From Candidatus Zixiibacteriota bacterium (GTDB lineage: Bacteria; Zixibacteria; MSB-5A5; GN15; PGXB01), in contig LS998015.1 of NCBI GenBank assembly GCA_900498245.1, positions 132,380 to 196,379 of the forward strand: DNA of 64,000 nucleotides. Reading direction: 5' to 3'. The stretch's first letter is position 1; each line of letters begins with the position of its first letter. A program made the position numbers and the translations under genes. The notes under the pieces were generated by a model. It was not told the origin of the DNA, ran no database searches, and was given only the letters and a program-made list of their open reading frames with translations. Positions 35,411 to 42,407 of the stretch are shown here, in pieces.

Positions 35411-36331
35411 TCAGTTTATTGGTAAAAGGTCACCATAAAGTTCTTTCCAGCCCGCGATCTGCTCCCGCTCGGTCGAAGCCGTCAGCAGCGAACTGGTATA
35501 TTTCGAGAGAACAAGAATTGCATGTTGCGTATTCGGAATATGCTCTTGGCTTACGGTGGCGGCGGGCGAATTACTATCCTTCAGGCGTAAAGGTTGGCAC
35601 AATTGTGATACTGCAAAGGCGAAGAATCCGGAGATTAGCGACGGATATGAAAATCCGCGGCCTGCTCTTAGGTCCGCAAGTAAAATTGCAGGGACCGAGT
35701 GATAGGCCAGCACCTCAAGTTGGAATGACGACATATTCGGAAAAAACTGGCGTTTCAACGCCTTGAGCATTTTGATAGTGGGCACAAGCCATCCTGATGT
35801 AACCTTGTTCATTTCTGTAATCTGCTCAGCATCATGGTCGTAATCGGCGTGTTTCCAGGTCCCCTCGGATGAAGGAATCCAGTATCCTCGGCCTTTTGGC
35901 GGGCAAGGCGTGCCATCAGGAGCCATTGCTATGTTGTCGCAATACGCCGGAACGAGTTCGACTTTCACGTCGTCTTCATAATGGAAGCAAATTGTGGGCG
36001 CATCTGCATATGGTGATTTCGATCCATATCGGTCGCTTTGCCCAATATTGGTGGCAAGCCTATGTAGGGCCTCACGTGGGGTAATTCCCCCAATTGGAAC
36101 CCACCTATCGAACTGCCCAAGTTCAATCAGAATATCGATATCAAAGGTGTCTTCCTCTCTTGGCGGAATTCTGGTACTTCTCTGTAATGATCCAATAAGT
36201 GCAGTTCGAATACCCGGATCAGCATTTTCGATGACGGATCGGACCGCTTTATGGTGCGTTGATATTTGGCCCTGATATGTGGGGCTCAATTCAAGGTTTG
36301 ACTTTAGATTCTCAAAACACTCAGAAAGCAT
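35411..36331 (-). CDS. CD-NTase (SMODS cyclic oligonucleotide synthase), operon 1
   Basis: 306 residues. Nucleotidyltransferase signature: G47-S48 (LIGSLQRSTRIPP), metal acids D64 and D66 (TFDIDILIEL), third acid E125 (VKVELVPAY), and the helical SMODS core after it (SGWLVPTIKMLKAL). These enzymes make cyclic di- or trinucleotides on phage infection. The downstream SLATT gene supplies a membrane effector; upstream are a DUF2188 protein and a LexA-like repressor. Start after a five-base gap from DUF2188. Product nucleotide cannot be told from sequence. Confidence 0.88.
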   Translation of the reverse strand: MLSECFENLKSNLELSPTYQGQISTHHKAVRSVIENADPGIRTALIGSLQRSTRIPPREEDTFDIDILIELGQFDRWVPIGGITPREALHRLATNIGQSDRYGSKSPYADAPTICFHYEDDVKVELVPAYCDNIAMAPDGTPCPPKGRGYWIPSSEGTWKHADYDHDAEQITEMNKVTSGWLVPTIKMLKALKRQFFPNMSSFQLEVLAYHSVPAILLADLRAGRGFSYPSLISGFFAFAVSQLCQPLRLKDSNSPAATVSQEHIPNTQHAILVLSKYTSSLLTASTEREQIAGWKELYGDLLPIN

Positions 36332-36336
36332 AGGTA

Positions 36337-36579
36337 TTAGTGCTTCTTATCCTTCGGCGGACAGGGGTCGTTGGCCGGTGGAACCGTGTCGCTGTCGCGG
36401 ATAGGACCAGACGGCTTGTGAATTCGAACTTCCCCGCCACCGCTGTTGGCCGCGAATTGCTTTGCCATCCTTTCGGCAGCTGCTTGCGTGCCCGCTGTGC
36501 CACTGGCCCGGTCGGCGCCCTCCCGCTTCACTTGCCATTGGCCGGACGCTTTGTTCTTAGTCACGTGATAGTTGGACAT
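36337..36579 (-). CDS. DUF2188 protein, operon 1
   Basis: 80 residues. N-terminal beta-rich part with YHVTKNKASGQWQVKREG and the helix AAAERMAKQFAAN, then the family's tail: IRDSDTVPPANDPCPPKDKK. DUF2188 is a small domain of unknown function found near stress and defence genes. It sits between repressor and CD-NTase, exactly as the second DUF2188 gene (46172) does in operon 2. Its 3' 80 bases resemble the end of the SLATT gene. Confidence 0.85.
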   Translation of the reverse strand: MSNYHVTKNKASGQWQVKREGADRASGTAGTQAAAERMAKQFAANSGGGEVRIHKPSGPIRDSDTVPPANDPCPPKDKKH

Positions 36580-36590
36580 TGATTTGTGCC

Positions 36591-37226
36591 TTATAGTCTT
36601 AAAGTTGAATTATCTATAACCCTCTGCACAATGCCCAACACCTGGAAATCTTCGGTCAGGATTATGGGCTTGTGTTTCGGATTCGATGAACGTGGTTTCA
36701 AGATGACAGCCTGTGGCTGGCGATGGTATTCCTTGATAGTGGCTTCGCCGTCAATTAGGGCGACCACAATGTCGCCATTGCTGGCGGTCTGCTGTTGCCT
36801 GACCAAAACAAGATTCGAATTGAGAATTCCGGCTTTGTTCATAGAGTCGCCGGTGGCCCGCAGGAAAAAGTAGCGGTGGGGGCGTTTGGCAAGTTGAACT
36901 GACACCGGAATCATGGCCTTTATATTCTCTTCCGCCAGAACCGGAGCGCCGCATGGGGCGGAACCGACTAGAGGGACGCTGACAGTCTGAGCGTGTGATT
37001 CGGTTTCCCGCAGGTCCTTTATAAGGCGGATTTGGCCGCGACCGTTTCGTATAATGAACCCCTTTGCTTCGAGCTTCTCAAGGATGTAGGCCGCCGCCCT
37101 AGGGGATTGATACTTCAGCTGTTTCTGGAGATCTCTGACCGATGGGGCTCGCCCCCCGTGAATAATCTGGTTTCTAAGAAACCGGAGAGCCTCCAGCTCC
37201 TTTTCTGTTAGGACGTGAGTATCCAT
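36591..37226 (-). CDS. LexA-like repressor (S24 family), operon 1
   Basis: 211 residues. N-terminal winged helix (~1-65: LTEKELEALRFLRNQIIHGG, APSVRDLQKQLKYQSPRAA) as in LexA. C-terminal S24 autopeptidase: cleavage-site-like CGAPV (Ala-Pro rather than Ala-Gly), catalytic Ser in ATGDSMNKAGI (~143), Lys in GEATIKEYHR (~181). Such repressors self-cleave with RecA on DNA damage. First gene of the CBASS-like operon; a dyad over its -10 suggests autoregulation. Confidence 0.85.
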   Translation of the reverse strand: MDTHVLTEKELEALRFLRNQIIHGGRAPSVRDLQKQLKYQSPRAAAYILEKLEAKGFIIRNGRGQIRLIKDLRETESHAQTVSVPLVGSAPCGAPVLAEENIKAMIPVSVQLAKRPHRYFFLRATGDSMNKAGILNSNLVLVRQQQTASNGDIVVALIDGEATIKEYHRQPQAVILKPRSSNPKHKPIILTEDFQVLGIVQRVIDNSTLRL

Positions 37227-37236
37227 AATATCCTAG

Positions 37237-37266
37237 TATTGTATAACGGCGTATAATATAAGTCAA
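37237..37266 (-). promoter_or_regulatory. Promoter/operator of CBASS-like operon 1
   Basis: Minus strand: -35 TTGACT (37261-37266), 17-base spacer, -10 TACAAT (37238-37243). An imperfect 22-bp dyad TATT-N14-AATA centred on CG (37237-37258) covers the spacer and -10 and is the likely repressor site. Leader to the ATG is 11 bases. Confidence 0.65.
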
Positions 37267-37306
37267 GCACAATCTTTAAAAGTGGTATTAACCTGCCCCT
37301 GGCGTG

Positions 37307-37771
37307 CTACTCTCTCTGGGCAATTAGCCAAATAACCGCAGCGCCGATCCCCAGCCAGACTAGGCCATCAGTTTGCTCTTTTTTCCGAACGCGTTGAAAG
37401 ACGCTCTGGTGTAGCCACGCAAGCGCTTTTCCCGGGTCCTCGTAGTATGGCAGGTATTTGAGGTCCTTAAGAAATCCGTCAAGGCTTACGCCTCTGTCGA
37501 GTACCACAGGTAGAATTGCTTTATCCGCGCCTTTGGCGATTCCTATTTCCTGAGGCACCCATTCTGATAATTGTGAGTTCCTACTCCAAAGAAGAAGGAA
37601 CAAATCACAATCTCTGATCGCCTTAGTGATTTCAGCACTAAGGCATGAGCCCGGCAACGCTGAATACTCGGCGAGAAAGACGCGGGAGCCTGTCTGCTCA
37701 AGCAGTGCCTTGGTCTGATTTGCTAAAAAGATATCACGGGTCGAATAGCTGATGAAAATTTTGAAAGCCAT
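37307..37771 (-). CDS. TIR-domain protein with C-terminal TM helix
   Basis: 154 residues. TIR fold at 1-125: FKIFISYSTRD (strand A/box 1), VFLAEYSALPGS, CDLFLLLWSRNSQLSEWVPQEIG with the putative NADase glutamate E75, and AILPVVLD. Residues ~136-150 form one membrane helix (VWLGIGAAVIWLIAQ). Bacterial TIRs usually act as NAD-consuming or signal-making defence proteins. Last gene of the set with a GIY-YIG protein and a zinc-ribbon protein, 9 bases after the former. Confidence 0.85.
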   Translation of the reverse strand: MAFKIFISYSTRDIFLANQTKALLEQTGSRVFLAEYSALPGSCLSAEITKAIRDCDLFLLLWSRNSQLSEWVPQEIGIAKGADKAILPVVLDRGVSLDGFLKDLKYLPYYEDPGKALAWLHQSVFQRVRKKEQTDGLVWLGIGAAVIWLIAQRE

Positions 37772-37780
37772 ATTTTTCTC

Positions 37781-38068
37781 CTATCCTATGCGTTTGTTAC
37801 AGATCGGTTGGAGTTCTGTTATCAGTTGTCTTTCCCTATAGCTCGGGTCGCCATTGGTTACTTCATCCACCCAGTATGTCGGACTCTTACGGGCTATGAG
37901 TGGATTGTCGCCGTTCAGATGGTCCAGCAATCTTTGGCGAATGTCTCCCTTGCCTACATAAACCCACACACCTTGTCGATATAAACCATAAACACCGATT
38001 TGATTAGGAGCGATCGCTTCGACATTAGAGCGTGTGAATAACCGCGGTTCTTGTTGAACAAATGGCAT
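37781..38068 (-). CDS. GIY-YIG-like nuclease domain protein
   Basis: 95 residues from the ATG at 38068, chosen because GGAGG lies six bases before it; an upstream TTG is inside that ribosome site. GVYGLYRQGVWVYVGKG matches the GIY-(x10)-YIG motif, with R in DIRQRLLDH and the metal Glu in YRERQLITELQP. Small stand-alone GIY-YIG domains cut DNA or RNA. Its position between a zinc-ribbon protein and a TIR protein is unusual. Confidence 0.75.
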   Translation of the reverse strand: MPFVQQEPRLFTRSNVEAIAPNQIGVYGLYRQGVWVYVGKGDIRQRLLDHLNGDNPLIARKSPTYWVDEVTNGDPSYRERQLITELQPICNKRIG

Positions 38069-38103
38069 TTCTGCCTCCAATTAAAATGTGTTATCCTCGG
38101 TAA

Positions 38104-38127
38104 ACGGGTGGAGAGACCCCCACCCGT
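38104..38127. terminator. Intercistronic hairpin
   Basis: Perfect 8-bp stem ACGGGTGG/CCACCCGT with an 8-base loop between the zinc-ribbon and GIY-YIG genes. No strong U-run, so an attenuator or processing site is as likely as a terminator. Confidence 0.5.
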
Positions 38128-38146
38128 GTCACCGCCATTAATGAAT

Positions 38147-38314
38147 TCAGGACGTGCACTTGCCGTCCTTCTCCTTTGCCTTGCACTCATTACAGAGCTC
38201 GCCACTGGATGGCTTTGTGTAACTGGTTTCTACATCCGAGCCGGTCGGATAGTTTGAACAGTTGCGACACCAGTGCCAGGTGTCCTTGTCTTTGCGGCGT
38301 CTGTAAATCGCCAT
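38147..38314 (-). CDS. Small zinc-ribbon-like protein
   Basis: 55 residues from the ATG at 38314 (AAAGGA ten bases before). Four cysteines in two CxxC knuckles, WHWCRNCSNYP and ELCNECKAKE, suggest one zinc site. N-terminus YRRRKDKDTWHW is basic and aromatic, as in 'DUF' zinc ribbons that bind nucleic acid. First gene of the TIR/GIY-YIG set; function unknown. Confidence 0.65.
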   Translation of the reverse strand: MAIYRRRKDKDTWHWCRNCSNYPTGSDVETSYTKPSSGELCNECKAKEKDGKCTS

Positions 38315-38412
38315 TGGAAGTATCCTTTCCGGGGTAATTAACCCCTGTTCGGCCTGTAAGCGGACGGTGCTAACAGACAATTCAAAAAAAGAGACTGCCC
38401 TCTTGCAAATAC

Positions 38413-39135
38413 TTACATCAAGTCCAAATCCATTTGAAACTCGTCCGGTATATAACCCAAATCCTTGAGTCGATACACCGTTGCCTCAAAGCTCACGTCA
38501 AATACATCGGCCAGACGTCTGATGACGGAAACGGCTGTGCCTTTCCTAATAGCGTCTTTCATACTAAGTTCTTGCCGCTTCCCGAGCAATGCGTCGACCT
38601 TTTCTTTAATAAGATGCTTCGGGAGAAGTAAAGAGGCCATACACCTATTCGCCTGATATTCCCACCACTCGCCGGCATAATGCCTGTTGCCAACTGCTTC
38701 TTGACGACATAAAATTACCTGATTCATTTTATTATGCATTGGATCATCAAACAATGATAGGGTTGAAGTGTCTTTCAAAAATATATCTCGATGGCAACAT
38801 ATATGACCTGCTTCATGAGCAAGTGTGGTGCGTAATCTTCGGCGTGCAATATCTTCGACTTCCGCAGCGTCCGCCAATTTGCGATTGATTTCAATCACAG
38901 CACTCCCATCAGGATAAAATTTCGTACGTCCAAGTAGTTCTGGAGCCATTGGAACGAAATCAGGTTCAATGCCATACGCTTTCAGTAACACAAGGTCCAC
39001 ATCAATTCCTGCTCCATCATTGAAGACTTCCCCGCCGCAACTATGCCTAAGCACATCCATCATGACTTCAAACTCTTCATCTTTGAAGTATGGCTGTTTG
39101 CCCCTTAGGCTGCTTTTGATATATGAAAGCCTCAA
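38413..39135 (-). CDS. ImmA/IrrE-type metallopeptidase
   Basis: 240 residues. Zinc motif HEAGH at ~105 (TTLAHEAGHICCHRD), with the downstream WEYQANRCMASLLLP giving the third ligand region. ImmA/IrrE peptidases cut a partner XRE repressor upon stress. It overlaps the XRE gene 39132-39509 by four bases, the classical repressor-antirepressor pair. The TIR operon follows 33 bases beyond its end, so the pair may control that operon, as CapH/CapP pairs control some CBASS loci. Confidence 0.85.
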   Translation of the reverse strand: MRLSYIKSSLRGKQPYFKDEEFEVMMDVLRHSCGGEVFNDGAGIDVDLVLLKAYGIEPDFVPMAPELLGRTKFYPDGSAVIEINRKLADAAEVEDIARRRLRTTLAHEAGHICCHRDIFLKDTSTLSLFDDPMHNKMNQVILCRQEAVGNRHYAGEWWEYQANRCMASLLLPKHLIKEKVDALLGKRQELSMKDAIRKGTAVSVIRRLADVFDVSFEATVYRLKDLGYIPDEFQMDLDLM

Positions 39136-39509
39136 CTCTGTCCACCCCTTTTCTTTTTTGCCTGATCTTCTCGAAGACTCTCTCGCAATCTATCCAAAAT
39201 TTCCCTTGGATCTCGCCCGGAAGATCGAGCCTCTCTTAGCATTTGCTTCATTTCTGGATTTTCGTTTACCCATTCTGTCAACGCCGGATCCAGCCGAGCA
39301 TCTAATGATTTGAGACGCTCGTACGACCCACCGACGCTTCGAAGCTCATTGGCTATCCTTCTGAGATATTCGTCAGATGGCAATCTTCGTCCATGTTCTA
39401 TATCCGACAGATGGGCAGCTGAAATATTGGTGCGTCTACCAAACTCTCGTAATGTGAACCCTGCTTTAAGCCGCAGGGCCCTGATTTCTTCGCTCAATTT
39501 TTTTCCCAT
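39132..39509 (-). CDS. XRE-family repressor paired with ImmA-like peptidase
   Basis: 125 residues from the ATG at 39509. HTH at ~5-60 (LSEEIRALRLKAGFTLREFG, SAAHLSDIEHGRRLPS), then a linker and helical C-terminus ending KKKRGGQS. Start chosen because the promoter -10 lies six bases upstream; an in-frame upstream start would be inside the promoter. The mRNA should be leaderless. Couples to the peptidase gene by ATGA overlap. Confidence 0.85.
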   Translation of the reverse strand: MGKKLSEEIRALRLKAGFTLREFGRRTNISAAHLSDIEHGRRLPSDEYLRRIANELRSVGGSYERLKSLDARLDPALTEWVNENPEMKQMLREARSSGRDPREILDRLRESLREDQAKKKRGGQS

Positions 39510-39515
39510 GACTGC

Positions 39516-39544
39516 AATGTAAGCATACATAGCGAACATGTCAA
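39516..39544 (-). promoter_or_regulatory. Promoter of the XRE-ImmA pair
   Basis: Minus strand: -35 TTGACA (39539-39544), 17-base spacer, -10 TACATT (39516-39521), six bases to the ATG. Partial dyad GTTCGC...GCTTAC in the spacer is a possible operator. Confidence 0.7.
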
Positions 39545-39582
39545 GATAGTTTTATTAAAATGATGCTTTTAGGAAAAAAAGA

Positions 39583-39606
39583 GGGGCGCTTCAAATTAAG
39601 CGCCCC
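39583..39606 (-). terminator. Rho-independent terminator of the recombination operon
   Basis: Minus strand: perfect 9-bp stem GGGGCGCTT/AAGCGCCCC, 6-base loop, then TC and seven T. Ends the DUF932 / nuclease / annealing-protein operon. Confidence 0.9.
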
Positions 39607-39627
39607 ATTATGTTACCGTTAAAAGAG

Positions 39628-40698
39628 TTATGCTGCGCGTCGAAGCAGAGCCCCAGCCCGCCTTTCCAGATCAACTCTTTTGTCCGCATGCAGATAATTC
39701 CTCGCTACGGCTGTCAACCCCTGGACCATGCCCCACAAAGACATCCCATTGCCCGCATCGGTCATGCCTTGATGCCAGGCTTGGGTGATTTCTGGTCGGG
39801 AAAATGGTTGAGACTTAGACCATCTGAGAATATCATCAAGCGATCCCCCAATAACCTGCTTGTGGGCCAGCGCCACTGAATCCTTGATCTTATCATTGAG
39901 CGCCCTGTTCTCAATAAAACGGTTTATGGCCGGAATTGCCTCTTTGTAAAAACGATCTAATGCTCGGTTTCGGTGGATAATCCTCAATTCCTCAATCTGT
40001 TCCGCACCCCATACGATATGGTTGCCACAGATATGGTTATAAAGGAAGGTGGTTAAGCCGAATGTGGCAGCACCGGTCTCGGAATTCCAGCAGAAGAAAC
40101 CTCGGCTTAACCGGCTTTCTTCAACCTCAATCGGTTCTTCGTCATTAATGAGGAATATGAACATGTCCCGATCAGAAGCATATAGCCCACTGTATTCATC
40201 ATAGGCATATGGCGGGGTATGCCAACCGCTGTTGCTTATGGCCTCAAGCAGTTCGGTTAGTACATCATAATCCCAGATGCGGCCGTAAGTAGGACTGGTA
40301 AAGGCCGAAGCGAGATTCATAGGACATTCTTTCCCCGGCTGATCACTATGTCGCATGAGGACTTTGCATTCCCCGGTTGCCATTGTCAGACCGTGTTCCA
40401 GGCATTGGGCTGTCATTTCAGCGGGAAGCGTCCGCAAATATCCGGCCGGAGCTCCGACTCTTTGGCATAATTGTGAAAAAGACCAATTGGTCAACAAAGC
40501 CTGGGGAGAACGGCCATTGAGATTCAAGGCTCCTCCTCGCGAGGCATAGAGCCTTGTACCCTTGAGCGGCCTGACCTCTTCTGAGGCGTTGTGCTTTCTC
40601 TTCCCAGTGAATTCCAGAATGGTTTCCAAATCAGGGAACCTTTCATCCGGCGGTCTTTTGGCCCACTGTAGATGGGCTTCATAAAGGTCGGTCGGCAT
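39628..40698 (-). CDS. DUF932 (phage/plasmid-like) protein
   Basis: 356 residues. Characteristic DUF932 blocks: TNWSFSQLCQRVGAPAGYL, SPTYGRIWDYDVLTELLEA, LYASDRDMFIFLINDEEPI, RGFFCWNSETGAATFGLTTF and GGSLDDILRW. Found on plasmids and prophages next to RecB-like nucleases and annealing proteins, as here; role unknown but linked to recombination or replication. Third gene of the operon beginning at 42220. A second copy at 53153-54205 is interrupted by an amber codon. Confidence 0.85.
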   Translation of the reverse strand: MPTDLYEAHLQWAKRPPDERFPDLETILEFTGKRKHNASEEVRPLKGTRLYASRGGALNLNGRSPQALLTNWSFSQLCQRVGAPAGYLRTLPAEMTAQCLEHGLTMATGECKVLMRHSDQPGKECPMNLASAFTSPTYGRIWDYDVLTELLEAISNSGWHTPPYAYDEYSGLYASDRDMFIFLINDEEPIEVEESRLSRGFFCWNSETGAATFGLTTFLYNHICGNHIVWGAEQIEELRIIHRNRALDRFYKEAIPAINRFIENRALNDKIKDSVALAHKQVIGGSLDDILRWSKSQPFSRPEITQAWHQGMTDAGNGMSLWGMVQGLTAVARNYLHADKRVDLERRAGALLRRAA

Positions 40699-40736
40699 AT
40701 ATTATCTCCTTTCAATTTCCAACCATTGATTTGTCT

Positions 40737-41495
40737 TTAATTTCTCCATTTCTGGCAGGTCTCGAAATATTCGCAGGTGGGGCATTGCCACCCCATGTTG
40801 GGGTAGAAATTTCCACCCTTTATTGACCTGATCACCCCCTTGGCAATGTGAAAGAACCTGACCAAATCCCGTTTTTCTCGGATTACTTCGAAAGACTGCA
40901 TTTTGACATTCTTGGATTTGATCAGGACATCCAGCCTTAAGTTTGCCCTCCGTTTGTAAAGTATCAAGAAGGCATAAGCATAGGCGGTCAGCTGCAAATG
41001 CTGCAGAATAGCGGTCTGGTCATAATTCCTAGCCGCGGTTTTGAGTTCCACCACTGTGTCCCCGGATTCGATAAGGTCAAAATAGCCGTCTAAAGGCAAA
41101 TCCAGAGTTTCACCGGTTTCCAGCTCAGTCAAAGGCACTCGGAAGGGCAATTCCATGGCCTCAGGCAGTCCCCCGGCATATTCCTTGAGATATACAGCCA
41201 GAAGCTCTTTGCCTTTGGCCAAAAGGATCTCCGGACCATCCCCGTTTTTAAAGCGGATTTCATCAATGGCTTGGGCTTGGATATCGGCTTCGAATATCCT
41301 GACCACCTCTTCCCAGGGCGGGAATCTGCCATTCTTGCGGCCTTTATGCCACCATTCAATGGCAGCATGAACCCCTGAACCTAAAGCCAGCTCTGCTGGC
41401 TTAAAAGGCTTTGGCAGACGGTCGACATACTGATACCGGTATTTCAGGGGGCACATGAGGTAAAGGTTTATCTGAGAAACAGAAATATTGTCCAT
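40737..41495 (-). CDS. RecB-like PD-(D/E)XK exonuclease with Fe-S-type cysteines
   Basis: 252 residues. Opens with VSQINLYLMCPLKYRYQYVD, then GSGVHAAIEWW, active site D in LDGYFDLIES and E-x-K in VVELKTAARN, and closes with CPTCEYFETC. One N-terminal and three C-terminal cysteines are the Cas4/AddB-type iron-sulfur arrangement. Resects DNA ends for the annealing protein encoded just upstream (stop and start overlap by one base). Confidence 0.88.
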   Translation of the reverse strand: MDNISVSQINLYLMCPLKYRYQYVDRLPKPFKPAELALGSGVHAAIEWWHKGRKNGRFPPWEEVVRIFEADIQAQAIDEIRFKNGDGPEILLAKGKELLAVYLKEYAGGLPEAMELPFRVPLTELETGETLDLPLDGYFDLIESGDTVVELKTAARNYDQTAILQHLQLTAYAYAFLILYKRRANLRLDVLIKSKNVKMQSFEVIREKRDLVRFFHIAKGVIRSIKGGNFYPNMGWQCPTCEYFETCQKWRN

Positions 41496-42220
41496 CAGGC
41501 GGCCACTCCGGCAAGCATACTGGCCGCGTCATTCAAAAGCAGGTTGATCATTTCACTGGCCTCGGCTTTGGTGACCTCCTTCAGGCTGTTTACGCCAAAG
41601 GTCTGCTTCAGATATTCCTGCCCGGCATCGGCATTGACCCCGTTTTCGGCCAGGATTCGGAACAAATACCTTCTCTGGGCCTCGGACATCATTCCCTCTG
41701 ATTCGTGCCTTGATTCCCCGGGTTTTGAGCTGTCAGGCTTCTTTGAAGTGGTCTGAGCGCCATTATTGACGCTCTTAGGGGCATTCACGGTCTGAGGTTT
41801 GGCCTGAGTGTCAATTTGAGCCGGGAAAGCGGTTTTCTTCTCCTCAGCATTCTGATACTCATTACCAAGTTCCTCAAGAGCCACAATACCGATATTGACC
41901 GCATCCCTTAAAGCCCTGGCTTTGGCCCGGGTAATAGCCATGCGGATGATATGGGGGATGATCCGGGAATCGACATTCTCCGGACTGGCGTCTCCGTAGT
42001 CTCTGAAGACCCCTTTTTCCGTTTCCACTTCCGCCATGGAAATCGCGGTCATTTCATTGGCCTTGGAAGGGGCCTGAATCAGCTCTGTTGAAACCTTTTT
42101 CAGACCTTCCTGATGCGCCCGATTAAGCAGGCCAGCGTAAGTGACAACCTCTTTAGTATCAATGACCCGCCCCTGCGGATCCTTGATTTCGATGGTTGTG
42201 ACCAGGTTTCCGTTTTTCAT
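41495..42220 (-). CDS. Single-strand-annealing-like protein (Rad52/Erf-type)
   Basis: 241 residues. The core DYGDASPENVDSRIIPHIIR followed by MAITRAKARALRDAVNIG is a motif of Rad52-like/Erf-related phage annealing proteins. A Ser/Lys/Gln-rich linker leads to a C-terminal helical tail (MSEAQRRYLFRILAENG) that resembles small protein-interaction tails in such proteins. With the RecB-like nuclease it forms a two-component recombination system. Promoter carries the TTGCC-N6-GGCAA box. Confidence 0.7.
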   Translation of the reverse strand: MKNGNLVTTIEIKDPQGRVIDTKEVVTYAGLLNRAHQEGLKKVSTELIQAPSKANEMTAISMAEVETEKGVFRDYGDASPENVDSRIIPHIIRMAITRAKARALRDAVNIGIVALEELGNEYQNAEEKKTAFPAQIDTQAKPQTVNAPKSVNNGAQTTSKKPDSSKPGESRHESEGMMSEAQRRYLFRILAENGVNADAGQEYLKQTFGVNSLKEVTKAEASEMINLLLNDAASMLAGVAA

Positions 42221-42317
42221 CTGTCACACTCCTTTTCAGTGATTGTTTTGGTTTAGGGTTTTTTAATGAACGCTTTTAGGTTGCCCCTATAATTCTTATG
42301 GGCAGTCCGTAGGCTCT

Positions 42318-42361
42318 ATGATAGATGAGCGGTGAAATCGATCAATTGTCGAATTCGGCAA
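42318..42361 (-). promoter_or_regulatory. Promoter of the annealing-protein operon with TTGCC-N6-GGCAA box
   Basis: Minus strand: box 42346-42361 (TTGCC-GAATTC-GACAA), -35 TTGATC (42340-42345), 16-base spacer, -10 TATCAT (42318-42323). The box lies midway to the divergent ATPase gene and could affect both. Confidence 0.65.
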
Positions 42362-42407
42362 CTTTTCCTCCCTTTGAAGTGGATAACCTTTCGGCTATTC
42401 TTTGGAT

